DNA of 44,633 nt from Clostridium homopropionicum DSM 5847 (GTDB lineage Bacteria; Bacillota; Clostridia; Clostridiales; Clostridiaceae), in assembly GCF_001263795.1 (NCBI RefSeq), contig NZ_LHUR01000042.1:388639-433271 (forward strand). Direction: 5' to 3'. The notes below the pieces were generated by a model. That model had not been told where the DNA came from and searched no databases. It saw only the letters and a list, made by a program, of their open reading frames with translations. The position numbers and the translations under genes were made by a program. The first letter of the stretch is position 1. Each line of letters opens with the position of its first letter. Shown in pieces: positions 28,351 through 36,057 of the stretch.

Positions 28351-28405
28351 TCTCCTTTCGACCGTGCCACGCCCATTAATTAGAAACCTTTCATTGGCAC
28401 CTTCA
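28351..28405 (-). repeat. REP-like repeat copy 7, decayed, at the start of the preceding ORF
   Basis: TCTCCTTTCGACCGTGCCA is followed by a disrupted right arm; GGCACCTTC reappears at 28395. Two imperfect 12-base units (AAACCTTTCATT, GGCACCTTCATT) are compatible with a decayed boundary duplication. Shares the CGACCG variant with copy 6. Confidence 0.75.
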
Positions 28406-28506
28406 TTTTTTATTTATTTCTTATTATTTTCTTCTTTATTCTAATAATATAACATCTTTTACTAATAAAAAATATTTGATAAACTAATATTTAAGAGGTG
28501 TTGTAA

Positions 28507-28923
28507 ATGAAAGAAGTTATAAAGGTTGTCGGTGCTATTATTGAAAATGAATCTAATGAGATTCTTTGCGCTCTCCGATCTTTAAGAATGACTTTGCCGA
28601 ATCTGTGGGAGTTTCCTGGTGGGAAGGTTAAGGGAAATGAAAAGATTAACGATGCTATAGTTCGCGAAATTAAAGAGGAGCTTAACTGTGATATAGAATT
28701 TATTAATATATTTAATAAACATTCTCACGAGTATGAAAATTTTATAATAAACTTGATAACTGCTAAATGCAAAATTATTAATGGAGAACCAATTAGTAAT
28801 GAGCATTCTAAATTAATTTGGTTAAACAAAGAAAATTTATTTTCATTAAAATGGGCACCTGCAGACATACCTGCTGTTGCATTATTAGTATCAGAAAGAG
28901 ATGAGGGAAATGAAAAAGTATGA
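28507..28923 (+). CDS. Nudix hydrolase (MutT-like)
   Basis: 138 residues, standard length. The Nudix box is present from G39 (GGKVKGNE...REIKEELNC): G39, E45, R53, E54, E57 and E58 match, but the box glycine after EE is replaced by Asn60. It resembles 8-oxo-dGTP diphosphatases (MutT) and CTP pyrophosphohydrolases such as NudG; the LWEFPGGK entry is typical of this group. Ribosome site AGAGGTG. The end overlaps the next gene by 23 bases, so the two form an operon. Confidence 0.92.
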   Translation: MKEVIKVVGAIIENESNEILCALRSLRMTLPNLWEFPGGKVKGNEKINDAIVREIKEELNCDIEFINIFNKHSHEYENFIINLITAKCKIINGEPISNEHSKLIWLNKENLFSLKWAPADIPAVALLVSERDEGNEKV

Positions 28924-29776
28924 GATACCATTTAATTTTGATATAGAACTTTTAAATTTTCTTGATGAAAACGTTGACAAAGGTTGGATAGAGTTCTTAT
29001 TTCTATCACCTTTTCGTGAAGATAGTTCAAATGCTAGAAATCACGTTGAGAATGTAAAAAAGAATGGCTGGACTTATAAAGTACCTGAAACAAGAAGTGA
29101 ATATACAAAATATATAGAGGAAATATATAAAAGAAGCTATAATTTGGCTGTATTACTTCAAGAACCTACTATGCTTTCTAAGGAAAAATTAGATTATTAC
29201 TTTAAGCTAGGGATAAAAAATTTTATAGTTAATAATAATGACCTCGCTTTAAAGATAAAAAATAAAAATTCAAATTACCAAGTAGTAGCTTCAATAACTA
29301 AGACACTGAGTGCCGCTGAACTTGCTGTAAATGACTACTCCATGTACGATAAAATTGTACTTCATTTTCCTTTTAATAGAGCTTTAAGCAGATTAAATGA
29401 TCTTCCTAAAAAATACAATTATACCTTTCTTGTAAACTCTTATTGCAGCTACAGCTGTAAAGTTGCAAAAGACCATTGGTATAGCACTTATGAGGAAGCA
29501 TTAAAAGTAATTTGCACCAAGTATCTTAACAAGGACAAACTTGTATATATCCCACCAGAGTATATAAAGCTTTTTGAGCCTTATGCCGCAAGCTTTAAGC
29601 TCCAGGGAAGGGAATACCCCACCTCTATACTTGCTAATGAAATATATTGCTACTATAAAACCTGTCACAATAGCATGGCAGGAGTTATATATAATAGACT
29701 AAACCCATCTAATCAAGAGGAGTATTTTAATGCAGCTAAAGATATGAGTGTTGTGATTAATCCTCATTCTTATTGA
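28901..29776 (+). CDS. U32 peptidase-like protein (UbiU/V-type fold), tentative
   Basis: 291 residues (Met1 or Met4; neither has a strong ribosome site, and translation is probably coupled to the Nudix gene). The C-terminal half has VNSYCSYSCKVAKDHW, then IPPEYIKLFEPYAASFKLQGREYP and later a CYYKTCHN pair. FKLQGRE and spaced cysteines resemble the U32 family, whose UbiU/UbiV members bind [4Fe-4S]. N-terminal half is TIM-barrel-like. The protein could be a metal-cofactor enzyme rather than a protease. Family call by resemblance only. Confidence 0.5.
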   Translation: MREMKKYEIPFNFDIELLNFLDENVDKGWIEFLFLSPFREDSSNARNHVENVKKNGWTYKVPETRSEYTKYIEEIYKRSYNLAVLLQEPTMLSKEKLDYYFKLGIKNFIVNNNDLALKIKNKNSNYQVVASITKTLSAAELAVNDYSMYDKIVLHFPFNRALSRLNDLPKKYNYTFLVNSYCSYSCKVAKDHWYSTYEEALKVICTKYLNKDKLVYIPPEYIKLFEPYAASFKLQGREYPTSILANEIYCYYKTCHNSMAGVIYNRLNPSNQEEYFNAAKDMSVVINPHSY

Positions 29777-29962
29777 TATGTTCATCTTCAATTACATTAT
29801 AATTTATTATATATGCTATGCCTTTATTACTGCACTCCTTTAATCATTTCTTTATATCCTTTCAGTAAATTTACATTTTTTGAGTTTCTCTGGATATCTC
29901 ATTTATAATCCCTCTCGCTTAAATTATAGCATAATAAATATTATAATTGTGTCTTACTGTTC

Positions 29963-29989
29963 ACAAATTTTCTATACTTTCATATATAT
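29963..29989 (+). promoter_or_regulatory. possible sigma-K/E-type promoter
   Basis: TCAC (29961-29964) is followed, 16 bases later, by CATATATAT (29981-29989), close to the late-sporulation pattern AC-N16-CATA. Start would be near 29995, about 25 bases before the start codon of the Arg-rich gene. The rest of 29777-30020 holds no gene that I can support. Speculative. Confidence 0.35.
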
Positions 29990-30020
29990 AGTATTGTAGT
30001 AAATTTCATGGAGGTATCAT

Positions 30021-30389
30021 ATGACCACATTAAACAATGATCTTGAAAAAAATGAAGGAGTTTTCCAAAGCTATTATCAACCTAGTAGTTTGAATTGTCC
30101 TAATTGTCCTATGTACACATGCCCTTATTACACTGCTTCATCCTTCTCCAATCAAGCAATGAGAAGTGAAACTGAAGGTTTAGACGAATTTCAAGCATCA
30201 GACCCAGACCCTGGATATAGGCAAAGAAGGCGCAGACGCAGACGTAGACGCAGACGTCATTTCTTCCCTATTAGACCATTCATTATAAGACCTTTTTTTA
30301 TAAGACCTTTCTACCCACCATACATGTATCCATATTATGATTATGATTATGATGATGACAATCATGATGATGATTATGATTGGGATTAA
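30021..30389 (+). CDS. low-complexity protein with Cys block, Arg12 run and Asp/Tyr tail
   Basis: 122 residues. Order: acidic N-terminus; a Cys/Pro block LNCPNCPMYTCPYY (about 24-37); a run of twelve Arg broken only by its first R.R; repeated RPF units (IRPFIIRPFFIRPFYPP); then a tail of alternating Tyr/Asp ending DDDYDWD. No enzyme motif. The extreme opposite-charge blocks and the adjacent His-rich YmaF gene suggest a spore-surface or metal/polymer-binding protein, an inference. Ribosome site GGAGG. A late-sporulation type promoter may lie upstream. Confidence 0.75.
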   Translation: MTTLNNDLEKNEGVFQSYYQPSSLNCPNCPMYTCPYYTASSFSNQAMRSETEGLDEFQASDPDPGYRQRRRRRRRRRRRHFFPIRPFIIRPFFIRPFYPPYMYPYYDYDYDDDNHDDDYDWD

Positions 30390-30427
30390 TAATTATTAAA
30401 GTGTAAAAATATTTTGGAGGAATTAAA

Positions 30428-30709
30428 TTGGATCAACATTCTCATAGTTTCGCAGGTTATACAACATATGAACAAGGTCATATTCATCATTATGGTCACA
30501 TCACTGAAAAAGCACCAAGCGGAGTGCCTCATAGACATTCTATGGAAGGTGAAACAACTTATAATCATGAACATGATCACAAATACGAAACTGAAACTGG
30601 CCCTGCAATACTTCTTCCAAACGGGCTTCATTATCATAACTTTAGAACAAAAGTAAGCTATGATCATGGCCATATCCATTATATAGTAGGATATACAAGT
30701 GCCGATTAG
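30428..30709 (+). CDS. YmaF-family His-rich protein
   Basis: 93 residues, TTG start after GGAGG. It contains seventeen or so histidines in repeated HxHxHY patterns (HSHSFAGYTT, GHIHHYGHIT, HEHDHKY, YDHGHIHYIVG), the hallmark of the small YmaF family (DUF, function unknown, found in spore formers). The periodic Gly-His-X-His-X-(F/Y) units suggest a metal-binding beta structure. It follows the Arg-rich gene by 38 bases on the same strand, and a terminator closes the pair. Confidence 0.85.
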   Translation: MDQHSHSFAGYTTYEQGHIHHYGHITEKAPSGVPHRHSMEGETTYNHEHDHKYETETGPAILLPNGLHYHNFRTKVSYDHGHIHYIVGYTSAD

Positions 30710-30750
30710 TAATATAAATTATATGATTAGAAACTAATAAAATAAATATT

Positions 30751-30780
30751 AGCACTCCAGATAAAACTGGTGTGCTTTAT
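30751..30780 (+). terminator. terminator after the YmaF-like gene
   Basis: Arms AGCACTCCAG (30751-30760) and CTGGTGTGCT (30767-30776), with one G-T pair, followed by TTAT. Confidence 0.7.
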
Positions 30781-30798
30781 TAATCTAATAAAAGGATA

Positions 30799-31761
30799 TC
30801 ACTTCATCTTTTTCGCAATTTCCTCTATCTCTTTAATTATTATATCTGGTTTATATTGATGAATATAATGCTGTGCATTCTCTACAACAAATTGCTTACT
30901 ATTTTCAGACCATTCTTTTAGCTTTTTCTGACTTTCAAGCCAGTCTGAATTTTGTTTTTCAAAGCTTCCTGCAGTAATTATAGTAAGGGGAATGCTGCCA
31001 AGTTTGTCTCCTTCACAAACCTTTTTTGCATTTTCTTGACTCATTCTCATTTCATCTATGATGTTTCTATTGCTACCTCTAAGAAGAGTTGAAATTTTGT
31101 CCACTTCTTTTAGTTCCTCAGGTATGAGCTTTAAGTTATTTCTTTCAGAATTCACGGAATCAGCAAAACCTTCTGTATTATATAAAATTCTAGCTATTCC
31201 AAACTTAATTAGCTGTCTTTGGAAGCTGGCAATAAAAGTTGCAGGCTTTTGAGAAGCATACATCTCTGGATTACCTCCGTCAATAAGTACTATACCCTTA
31301 ACCTCGTCCTTATATTTTTGTGCAAATCTTATGGTCTCAACAGAAGCAAGAGAATGTCCAACTAAAATATATGGAGGCCTTTGTTCTGATTTAATCAGAA
31401 GTTCATGGACTTCATCAACTACGCTGTCAACATCCCTTTTTTCATCTGTAAAATCACTATATCCATATCCAAATCTATCATAAACTGCAAACTTAGCAAA
31501 TTTTGATACTCCATCATAAAGTGGATAAAAGTCTATGTATGGATTAACTGTACCCCATCCTGCAGCAAATACAACTGTTGCATCACCATTGCCGCCAGTA
31601 TATATATGCATTTTTTTATTCTTTATCTCATAAATGCTTCCTACAGGGTGATAATTTTTTACGTCTTTTTTTGACTTACTGTTTTGATATATACATCCTA
31701 TGCTTAGTAATATAATTATTAACAATGCTAATAAAATCCCAAATCTTTTCAAGAGCTTCAT
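30799..31761 (-). CDS. lipoprotein alpha/beta hydrolase
   Basis: 320 residues. Signal peptide with lipobox LLSIGC (Cys23) points to a membrane-anchored lipoprotein outside the cell. The hydrolase core shows GWGTVNPYIDF (oxyanion loop), YDRFGYGYSDF, the nucleophile Ser in LVGHSLAS, and a terminal HYIHQ histidine after NAQ. It is an esterase/epoxide hydrolase/lipase type; the substrate is unknown. Single minus-strand gene; the stop faces the YmaF-like terminator. Confidence 0.9.
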   Translation of the reverse strand: MKLLKRFGILLALLIIILLSIGCIYQNSKSKKDVKNYHPVGSIYEIKNKKMHIYTGGNGDATVVFAAGWGTVNPYIDFYPLYDGVSKFAKFAVYDRFGYGYSDFTDEKRDVDSVVDEVHELLIKSEQRPPYILVGHSLASVETIRFAQKYKDEVKGIVLIDGGNPEMYASQKPATFIASFQRQLIKFGIARILYNTEGFADSVNSERNNLKLIPEELKEVDKISTLLRGSNRNIIDEMRMSQENAKKVCEGDKLGSIPLTIITAGSFEKQNSDWLESQKKLKEWSENSKQFVVENAQHYIHQYKPDIIIKEIEEIAKKMK

Positions 31762-31794
31762 TTAAATTCTCCTCAAAATAATAATGTTTTAAAC

Positions 31795-31923
31795 TTAGTC
31801 CTTTTTAACAGCCTGAATTAAGTGATCTATAGTAAGTATTGGATGCTTTATAAGCATCTTTGGACCAACACTCCTCATATCTCCTATAACTAGATTATAA
31901 GTTATATTTTTACATAATACCAT
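31795..31923 (-). pseudogene. short remnant ORF, possible C-terminal gene fragment
   Basis: A 42-codon frame ending ...ILTIDHLIQAVKKD. It reads like the C-terminus of a normal protein (VIGDMRSVGPKMLIKHP) but I cannot name it, and there is no convincing ribosome site. Just beyond it (31946-31984) sits a hairpin, arms ATAGTAGCCACCTTA and TAAAGTGACTACTAT, followed by TTATTTTTG on the minus strand. Confidence 0.3.
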
Positions 31924-31984
31924 AACAAATATATTTTCAAAAATAATAGTAGCCACCTTATACATACTATAAAGTGACTACTAT

Positions 31985-32290
31985 ACAAATCCTAATTCAT
32001 TTTTAAAACTGTTTTCTAATTCTTGAATAGTTAATCTTCCTTCCTACTGCACTTGTTCCAATTAAATCTAAACAACCTTTTTAAATCTCTTGCCAAATCA
32101 AAATCTTTAACACTCGAAACAATCTACACTTTGTATTTTTCTATAGTCCTTACCGATCTTTTACATCTTACACTTAAATTTTACACTTACAACTTACTTT
32201 CTTCATCTAATTGTTTAACTTTTGAATTAGGATTTGCGAGAAGAACTTAAAAACTTATAAGTTCTTCTTGTATTTATTATAACACCATTA
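31985..32290. other. gene-free stretch, possibly a decayed minus-strand gene
   Basis: Minus-strand frames have plausible but broken coding pieces, e.g. GRLTIQELENSFKNELGFV near 31985-32040 and VKDFDLARDLKRLF near 32080-32120, in different frames. The piece at 31985 ends just before the hairpin at 31946-31984, which would be its terminator. A second hairpin, arms AGAAGAACTTA and TAAGTTCTTCT, lies at 32239-32268. I see no intact gene. Confidence 0.35.
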
Positions 32291-32359
32291 GACAAATTAC
32301 GCAAATATACTTTTTAAATTTTCTGAAAACTTTTTTATAATATTATATCTTCTTAAAAA

Positions 32360-32791
32360 TTATCCATTAAACATCTCCATAAACCTTTCAGGAGTGCTTA
32401 AGCTTGTAAACCCAAAATTCTTATAAAATTCATGTGCATCTCGTGTAGCAAGAGACCATCTTCTCAAATTCTGCAAATCTTCATGCTTAAACACACATCC
32501 TATAAGCCACTTACCTAATCCGCTTCCTCTATAATTTTCATCAATGTATACGTCACATAAATAAGCAAAAGTTGCTCTATCTGTTATTACCCTTGCAATT
32601 CCTATTTGTTTGTCCTTATGAAATAAGGACAAACATAAAGAATTCTTAAAAGATTTAATTATTGTTTCTCTACTTCTATTATTTGCCCAATAAGATTTTG
32701 AGAGCATTTCACATATAGCATCAAAATCCACTTTTTCTAAATCCGTGGTTATTGTATATTCTCCATTTTCGAATAATCCTATTTTTCCCAT
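32360..32791 (-). CDS. GNAT-family N-acetyltransferase
   Basis: 143 residues, GNAT size. Motif A, the acetyl-CoA pyrophosphate loop, is DENYRGSGLGKWLIG (about 91-105), and the LATRDAHEFYKNFGF segment is the usual strand-helix end. The substrate is unknown; the WANNRSRETIIKSFKNS block resembles the GNAT families annotated as sialic acid or aminoglycoside-like acetyltransferases, which gives no reliable specificity. It starts 22 bases downstream of the stop of the lipoprotein gene, on the same strand. Confidence 0.88.
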   Translation of the reverse strand: MGKIGLFENGEYTITTDLEKVDFDAICEMLSKSYWANNRSRETIIKSFKNSLCLSLFHKDKQIGIARVITDRATFAYLCDVYIDENYRGSGLGKWLIGCVFKHEDLQNLRRWSLATRDAHEFYKNFGFTSLSTPERFMEMFNG

Positions 32792-32813
32792 TGCTTTGTC
32801 TCCTTTAAAATCA

Positions 32814-33458
32814 TTATCTATAATTAATATTTGCTAAATCAGGAACGTGTTCAAAATCAATGTCTTTATTGTTATATAAAAACTTCACTCCATCTATCCA
32901 TTCTCCAGTATATTCTCTTTCTAGAATTGTCTCTATTAGAGTCTTTGAAGTGATTGTCCCACCAGTTGAACCTTGAAAGTACTTAGTTGCCCAAGTATAT
33001 CCTTTTAATTTAGAATAGTCATTTACTCCTTGATTTTCTTTAGATTCATTTAAATTTATAACAGCTATACTTTTACCATTCTTCTGTTCAATATTTAATA
33101 CTTCTATTGGAAGGTTATTAAAGAAATTTTCTGATAAAGCTTTAGAAAGTGCGGTTATTTTATTCATCATAATTTCATCTTTATTAATATTGACATAAGA
33201 GTGTATTTCTCTTTTATAGGTATCTATATTAGCTGTATAAATTGGATATATATCTTCAGTAATATTTTTTTCTTCATATTTTTTTACCTTTTCAGTTAGC
33301 TCACTAACTTTTTTCTCTAAATCTTGATTCTTTGCTTTTAAGGAGTCTATTTCTTTACTTAAATTAGCATTCTCATTCTTAAGTGAGTTTGAACATCCAG
33401 TAAAAAACAATAAACATAGGCATATGCAGAACATTACAAAAGTTACTTTTCTTTTCAT
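32814..33458 (-). CDS. coiled-coil lipoprotein with GerMN-like domain
   Basis: 214 residues. Signal peptide and lipobox FFTGC (Cys22) anchor it outside the membrane; a coiled coil (about 28-65, LSKEIDSLKAKNQDLEKKV) follows. The C-terminal ~140 residues (KITALSKALSENFF..LPIEVLNIEQKNGKSIAVINLNE...IETILERE) look like the GerMN domain found in sporulation and germination lipoproteins (GerM, LpqB). It could act in envelope changes during sporulation. The domain call is by pattern and not fully certain. Confidence 0.65.
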   Translation of the reverse strand: MKRKVTFVMFCICLCLLFFTGCSNSLKNENANLSKEIDSLKAKNQDLEKKVSELTEKVKKYEEKNITEDIYPIYTANIDTYKREIHSYVNINKDEIMMNKITALSKALSENFFNNLPIEVLNIEQKNGKSIAVINLNESKENQGVNDYSKLKGYTWATKYFQGSTGGTITSKTLIETILEREYTGEWIDGVKFLYNNKDIDFEHVPDLANINYR

Positions 33459-33491
33459 CTAATACCCCTCTTCCAAATTTATAAATATTGT

Positions 33492-34147
33492 TTATTTTGA
33501 ATTACAAGGCATTGGTATATTGCTTTCACAAGGTACATTAATTTGACATTTACCACAACCATACCTTGGTTTATATTTTTCAGCTGTTTTATCTAAAAAG
33601 TCAGAACAGGCATCGTGACTTTTACCGTATATTAAAGATATAGCATTAGCAGGACAGTTTTTTACACATTTTCCGCACATAGAGCAATATTCATATATAT
33701 TTTCGTAGTCTCTTCTATCAGGTTCTAAATCTAACAAGGTGCCATGCTATTATATCCACAGTCTATCAATATTGATTTCAAGTGCTTTAAGAACTTATTT
33801 AAAAATGCTTGTCCTTCAATACGTCCATGAAGCCACTCTTCAGAAGGCCAGTACATATCTTTTCTATTTCCCTTCTTTACAGCTTCAGTAAATGGTAAAA
33901 AGAAGGAAATTACTGTTTTGGACTCTGGAATCCATTCATTTGGAAGTAAAAAATGCTCTCCTATTGCAGATGGCTCTTTCAACCTTCTAAAATATTCATC
34001 CTCTGCAGCTGCAAATCCAAAAATCGGAGCTTCAAATATCTTCATTCCAACAACTGCTTTAGAAATTGCAATTTCTTCTGTTATTATGTTGTCATCTGAA
34101 TTATTAGCATAATCTGATGATATTTTTATCAATTCCTCCTTGTTCAT
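33492..34147 (-). pseudogene. broken epoxyqueuosine reductase-like (QueG-type) ferredoxin-domain gene
   Basis: The 5' frame (33731-34147) gives SKAVVGMKIFEAPIFGF, IGEHFLLPNEWIPESKTVISFFLPF and GRIEGQAFLNKFL and stops after NSMAPC. The 3' frame (33492-33737) begins LEPDRRDYENIYEYC and carries two [4Fe-4S] ferredoxin motifs (CSMCGKCVKNCP and CGKCQINVPC). Intact relatives have about 75 more residues between, so a deletion with frameshift killed it. The eight bases AAGGTGCC, identical to the end of the REP repeat, lie right at the junction (33736-33743). Relatives of unknown physiological role carry this double-cluster layout. Confidence 0.85.
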
Positions 34148-34169
34148 AAAGCACCCCCATCACTAAATA

Positions 34170-35417
34170 CTACGATTTTCTAGCCATAAAGTTTTCAATT
34201 TCCTCAACAGTTTTTATTATATTTTTTGATAAAACTTCGCAACCATCTTCTGTAACTAATATATCATCTTCAATTCTTATACCTATACTTTCCTCGGGAA
34301 TATATAAACCTGGCTCGTTTGTAAACACCATACCCGCCTTTAGCTCTTGTTCACGTTCTCCTACATCATGAGTATCAAGGCCTAAAAAGTGGCTCACTCC
34401 GTGGAAGTAGTATTTAATAAGCTCACTTTCTTCTTTTATAAGTCCAAGCTCCTTGCACCCTTCACTAAGAACTTTTTTAGCAATTTCATTAAGCTTAGTA
34501 AAAGGAATTCCTGGCTTAACTGCCTTTGCCACTTCTTCATTAGCCTTAAGTACTACATTGTACACTTGTTTTTGTCGTTCTGTAAATTTTCCGCTTACAG
34601 GGAAAGTTCTAGTTATATCTGCATTGTAATATTGATACTGAGCACCTAGGTCAAACAATATTAAATCATTTTCTTCACATTTACTATTGTTCTCACTATA
34701 GTGAAGTATTGTTCCATTTTTTCCTGCTGCAGCAATAGTTTTAAATGCCTTATCTTTTACGCCCTCTGAAGTCAGAACATAGTCAAAGTAGGCTTCTATT
34801 TGATACTCCATCATACCAGGCTTTGAATTTTTCATCATGATCTCTAATCCGCTTTTTGTTATATCAACTGCTTTTCTTATAGATTCTATTTCTTCTTTAT
34901 CCTTTATTGTTCTTAGGTCACTTATATTGTGAAAAATATTTTTTATCTCAATATAAGGATATCTTTCTCTTGCAAGCTTTGCAAAGCTTTGTGCTTCTGT
35001 CATAGGTATATCCCACTGCTGTCTTTCTAAATCTAAATATATATTTTTATATTGAAATCTTGATAACAAGTTAGAGAAATAATCTAGAAAATTTTTGGTA
35101 TAGTCGATTTCTACTACACCTGATACTTGCTTTGCCTCCATTTCAGTTATCTTTTCTCCAACCCATCTTGCCATTACTGGATCCGATTCCTCAACAAATA
35201 TCATTTCACTAACTACAGAATTTTTCTTAGTAATTACAAGTACAATATTTTCTCTATCAATACCTGTTAAATAGTAAAAATTTCTATTAGGGGTAAATTG
35301 ATAAGTTTCATCGGCTGATTTATATGGAGCTTTTCCGGCAAACAAAACCAATATAGAATTATCTTCTAATTTATCAGATAAATTTTTTCTATTTTTAATA
35401 TAAAATTCCTTATTCAT
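34170..35417 (-). CDS. Xaa-Pro aminopeptidase (M24B, PepP-like)
   Basis: 415 residues, the usual length. An N-terminal creatinase-like domain (1-165) is followed by the pita-bread metallopeptidase domain. The five metal ligands are in the right order: D in ILFDLGAQY, D in YNADITRTFP, H in GVSHFLGLDTHD, E in FTNEPGLYIP, E in IRIEDDILV. It cuts N-terminal residues next to proline and helps peptide recycling in the cytosol. Ribosome site AAGGTG; the stop is followed closely by the broken ferredoxin gene on the same strand. Confidence 0.94.
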   Translation of the reverse strand: MNKEFYIKNRKNLSDKLEDNSILVLFAGKAPYKSADETYQFTPNRNFYYLTGIDRENIVLVITKKNSVVSEMIFVEESDPVMARWVGEKITEMEAKQVSGVVEIDYTKNFLDYFSNLLSRFQYKNIYLDLERQQWDIPMTEAQSFAKLARERYPYIEIKNIFHNISDLRTIKDKEEIESIRKAVDITKSGLEIMMKNSKPGMMEYQIEAYFDYVLTSEGVKDKAFKTIAAAGKNGTILHYSENNSKCEENDLILFDLGAQYQYYNADITRTFPVSGKFTERQKQVYNVVLKANEEVAKAVKPGIPFTKLNEIAKKVLSEGCKELGLIKEESELIKYYFHGVSHFLGLDTHDVGEREQELKAGMVFTNEPGLYIPEESIGIRIEDDILVTEDGCEVLSKNIIKTVEEIENFMARKS

Positions 35418-35482
35418 GTTTTATCACCTCATTCTTATTTTACAACAAATAACCTAAAAAATAACAGAAAATTTAAGAAAAA

Positions 35483-35513
35483 AAGAGTGATATTCCTAAA
35501 GAATACCACTCTT
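35483..35513 (-). terminator. terminator of the cold-shock gene
   Basis: On the minus strand, arms AAGAGTGGTATTC and GAATATCACTCTT (35513-35501 and 35495-35483) with one G-T pair, followed by TTTTTTTC. Confidence 0.88.
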
Positions 35514-35543
35514 CTTAAAGCTAACGATCTATTTCAATGCTAA

Positions 35544-35744
35544 TTATAGTTTTACTATATTAGCAGCTTGAGGTCCTCTAGCTCCTTGAGTAACTTCGAA
35601 TTCAACTTTTTGTCCTTCTTCTAAAGACTTGAATCCTTCTCCTTGGATTGCTGAGAAATGTGCGAATACATCATCTTCGCCTTCTACAGATATAAATCCA
35701 AAACCTTTTTCTGCGTTAAACCATTTAACTGTTCCTGTTTTCAT
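35544..35744 (-). CDS. cold-shock protein (CspA-like)
   Basis: 66 residues, the normal size of a Csp. RNP1 (KGFGFI) and RNP2 (VFAHFSAI) are intact; the small beta barrel binds single-stranded RNA and DNA and melts cold-induced structures. Ribosome site AGGAGG. Upstream of the start (35745-36048) is a gene-free, probably transcribed region of about 300 bases, as cold-shock mRNAs often have long leaders; it holds the inverted repeat at 35888-35912. Confidence 0.95.
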   Translation of the reverse strand: MKTGTVKWFNAEKGFGFISVEGEDDVFAHFSAIQGEGFKSLEEGQKVEFEVTQGARGPQAANIVKL

Positions 35745-35887
35745 AAAAACAATTCCTCCTAAAAATCTTAATATATGGACATAGAACTCTTATATCTATA
35801 GTAAAGTGTTTTACATCAATACTCAAAAAACATAAGAACCCAATGAACAAACAAACTCTATGTACTGCTTAAATACCTATATAAGCA

Positions 35888-35912
35888 GATAACATGATAA
35901 TTTCATGTTATC
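35888..35912. repeat. inverted repeat in the cold-shock leader/intergenic region
   Basis: GATAACATGA (35888-35897) pairs exactly with TCATGTTATC (35903-35912). On the csp strand it lies about 145 bases before the start codon and could be a leader hairpin; on the other strand it precedes the YkuS-like gene by about 150 bases. Role not known. Confidence 0.5.
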
Positions 35913-36057
35913 ACACTATATACTCTCTTGTCAATAAACAAGTATTTCTCTTACGTTTATATTGTTTCCAATTTATTTTTGACTATTCATAAATATTTAA
36001 AATATTTTTTGAATAATTATCTTTTCTACACAAATACTAACTCAAGAGGTGATTAAA

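Noticed and set aside
14032-28405. CRISPR array
   Set aside because: Repeats are dispersed over kilobases with genes between and no regular spacers; no cas genes seen.
28351-28405. Rho-independent terminator for the Nudix or preceding gene
   Set aside because: No stable full stem and no T-run in either direction; the sequence fits a decayed REP copy better.
29777-30020. Short minus-strand frame ending KGYKEMIKGVQ
   Set aside because: It reads like protein but has no start with a ribosome site and is interrupted by stops upstream; treated as intergenic.
32053-32250. 65-codon plus-strand frame
   Set aside because: Composition is low-complexity Leu/Ser/Thr, with no ribosome site, overlapping a decayed minus-strand region.
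33492-34147. Two separate small ferredoxin and hypothetical genes
   Set aside because: Together they match a single QueG-like protein with a missing middle; the second has no ribosome site of its own.
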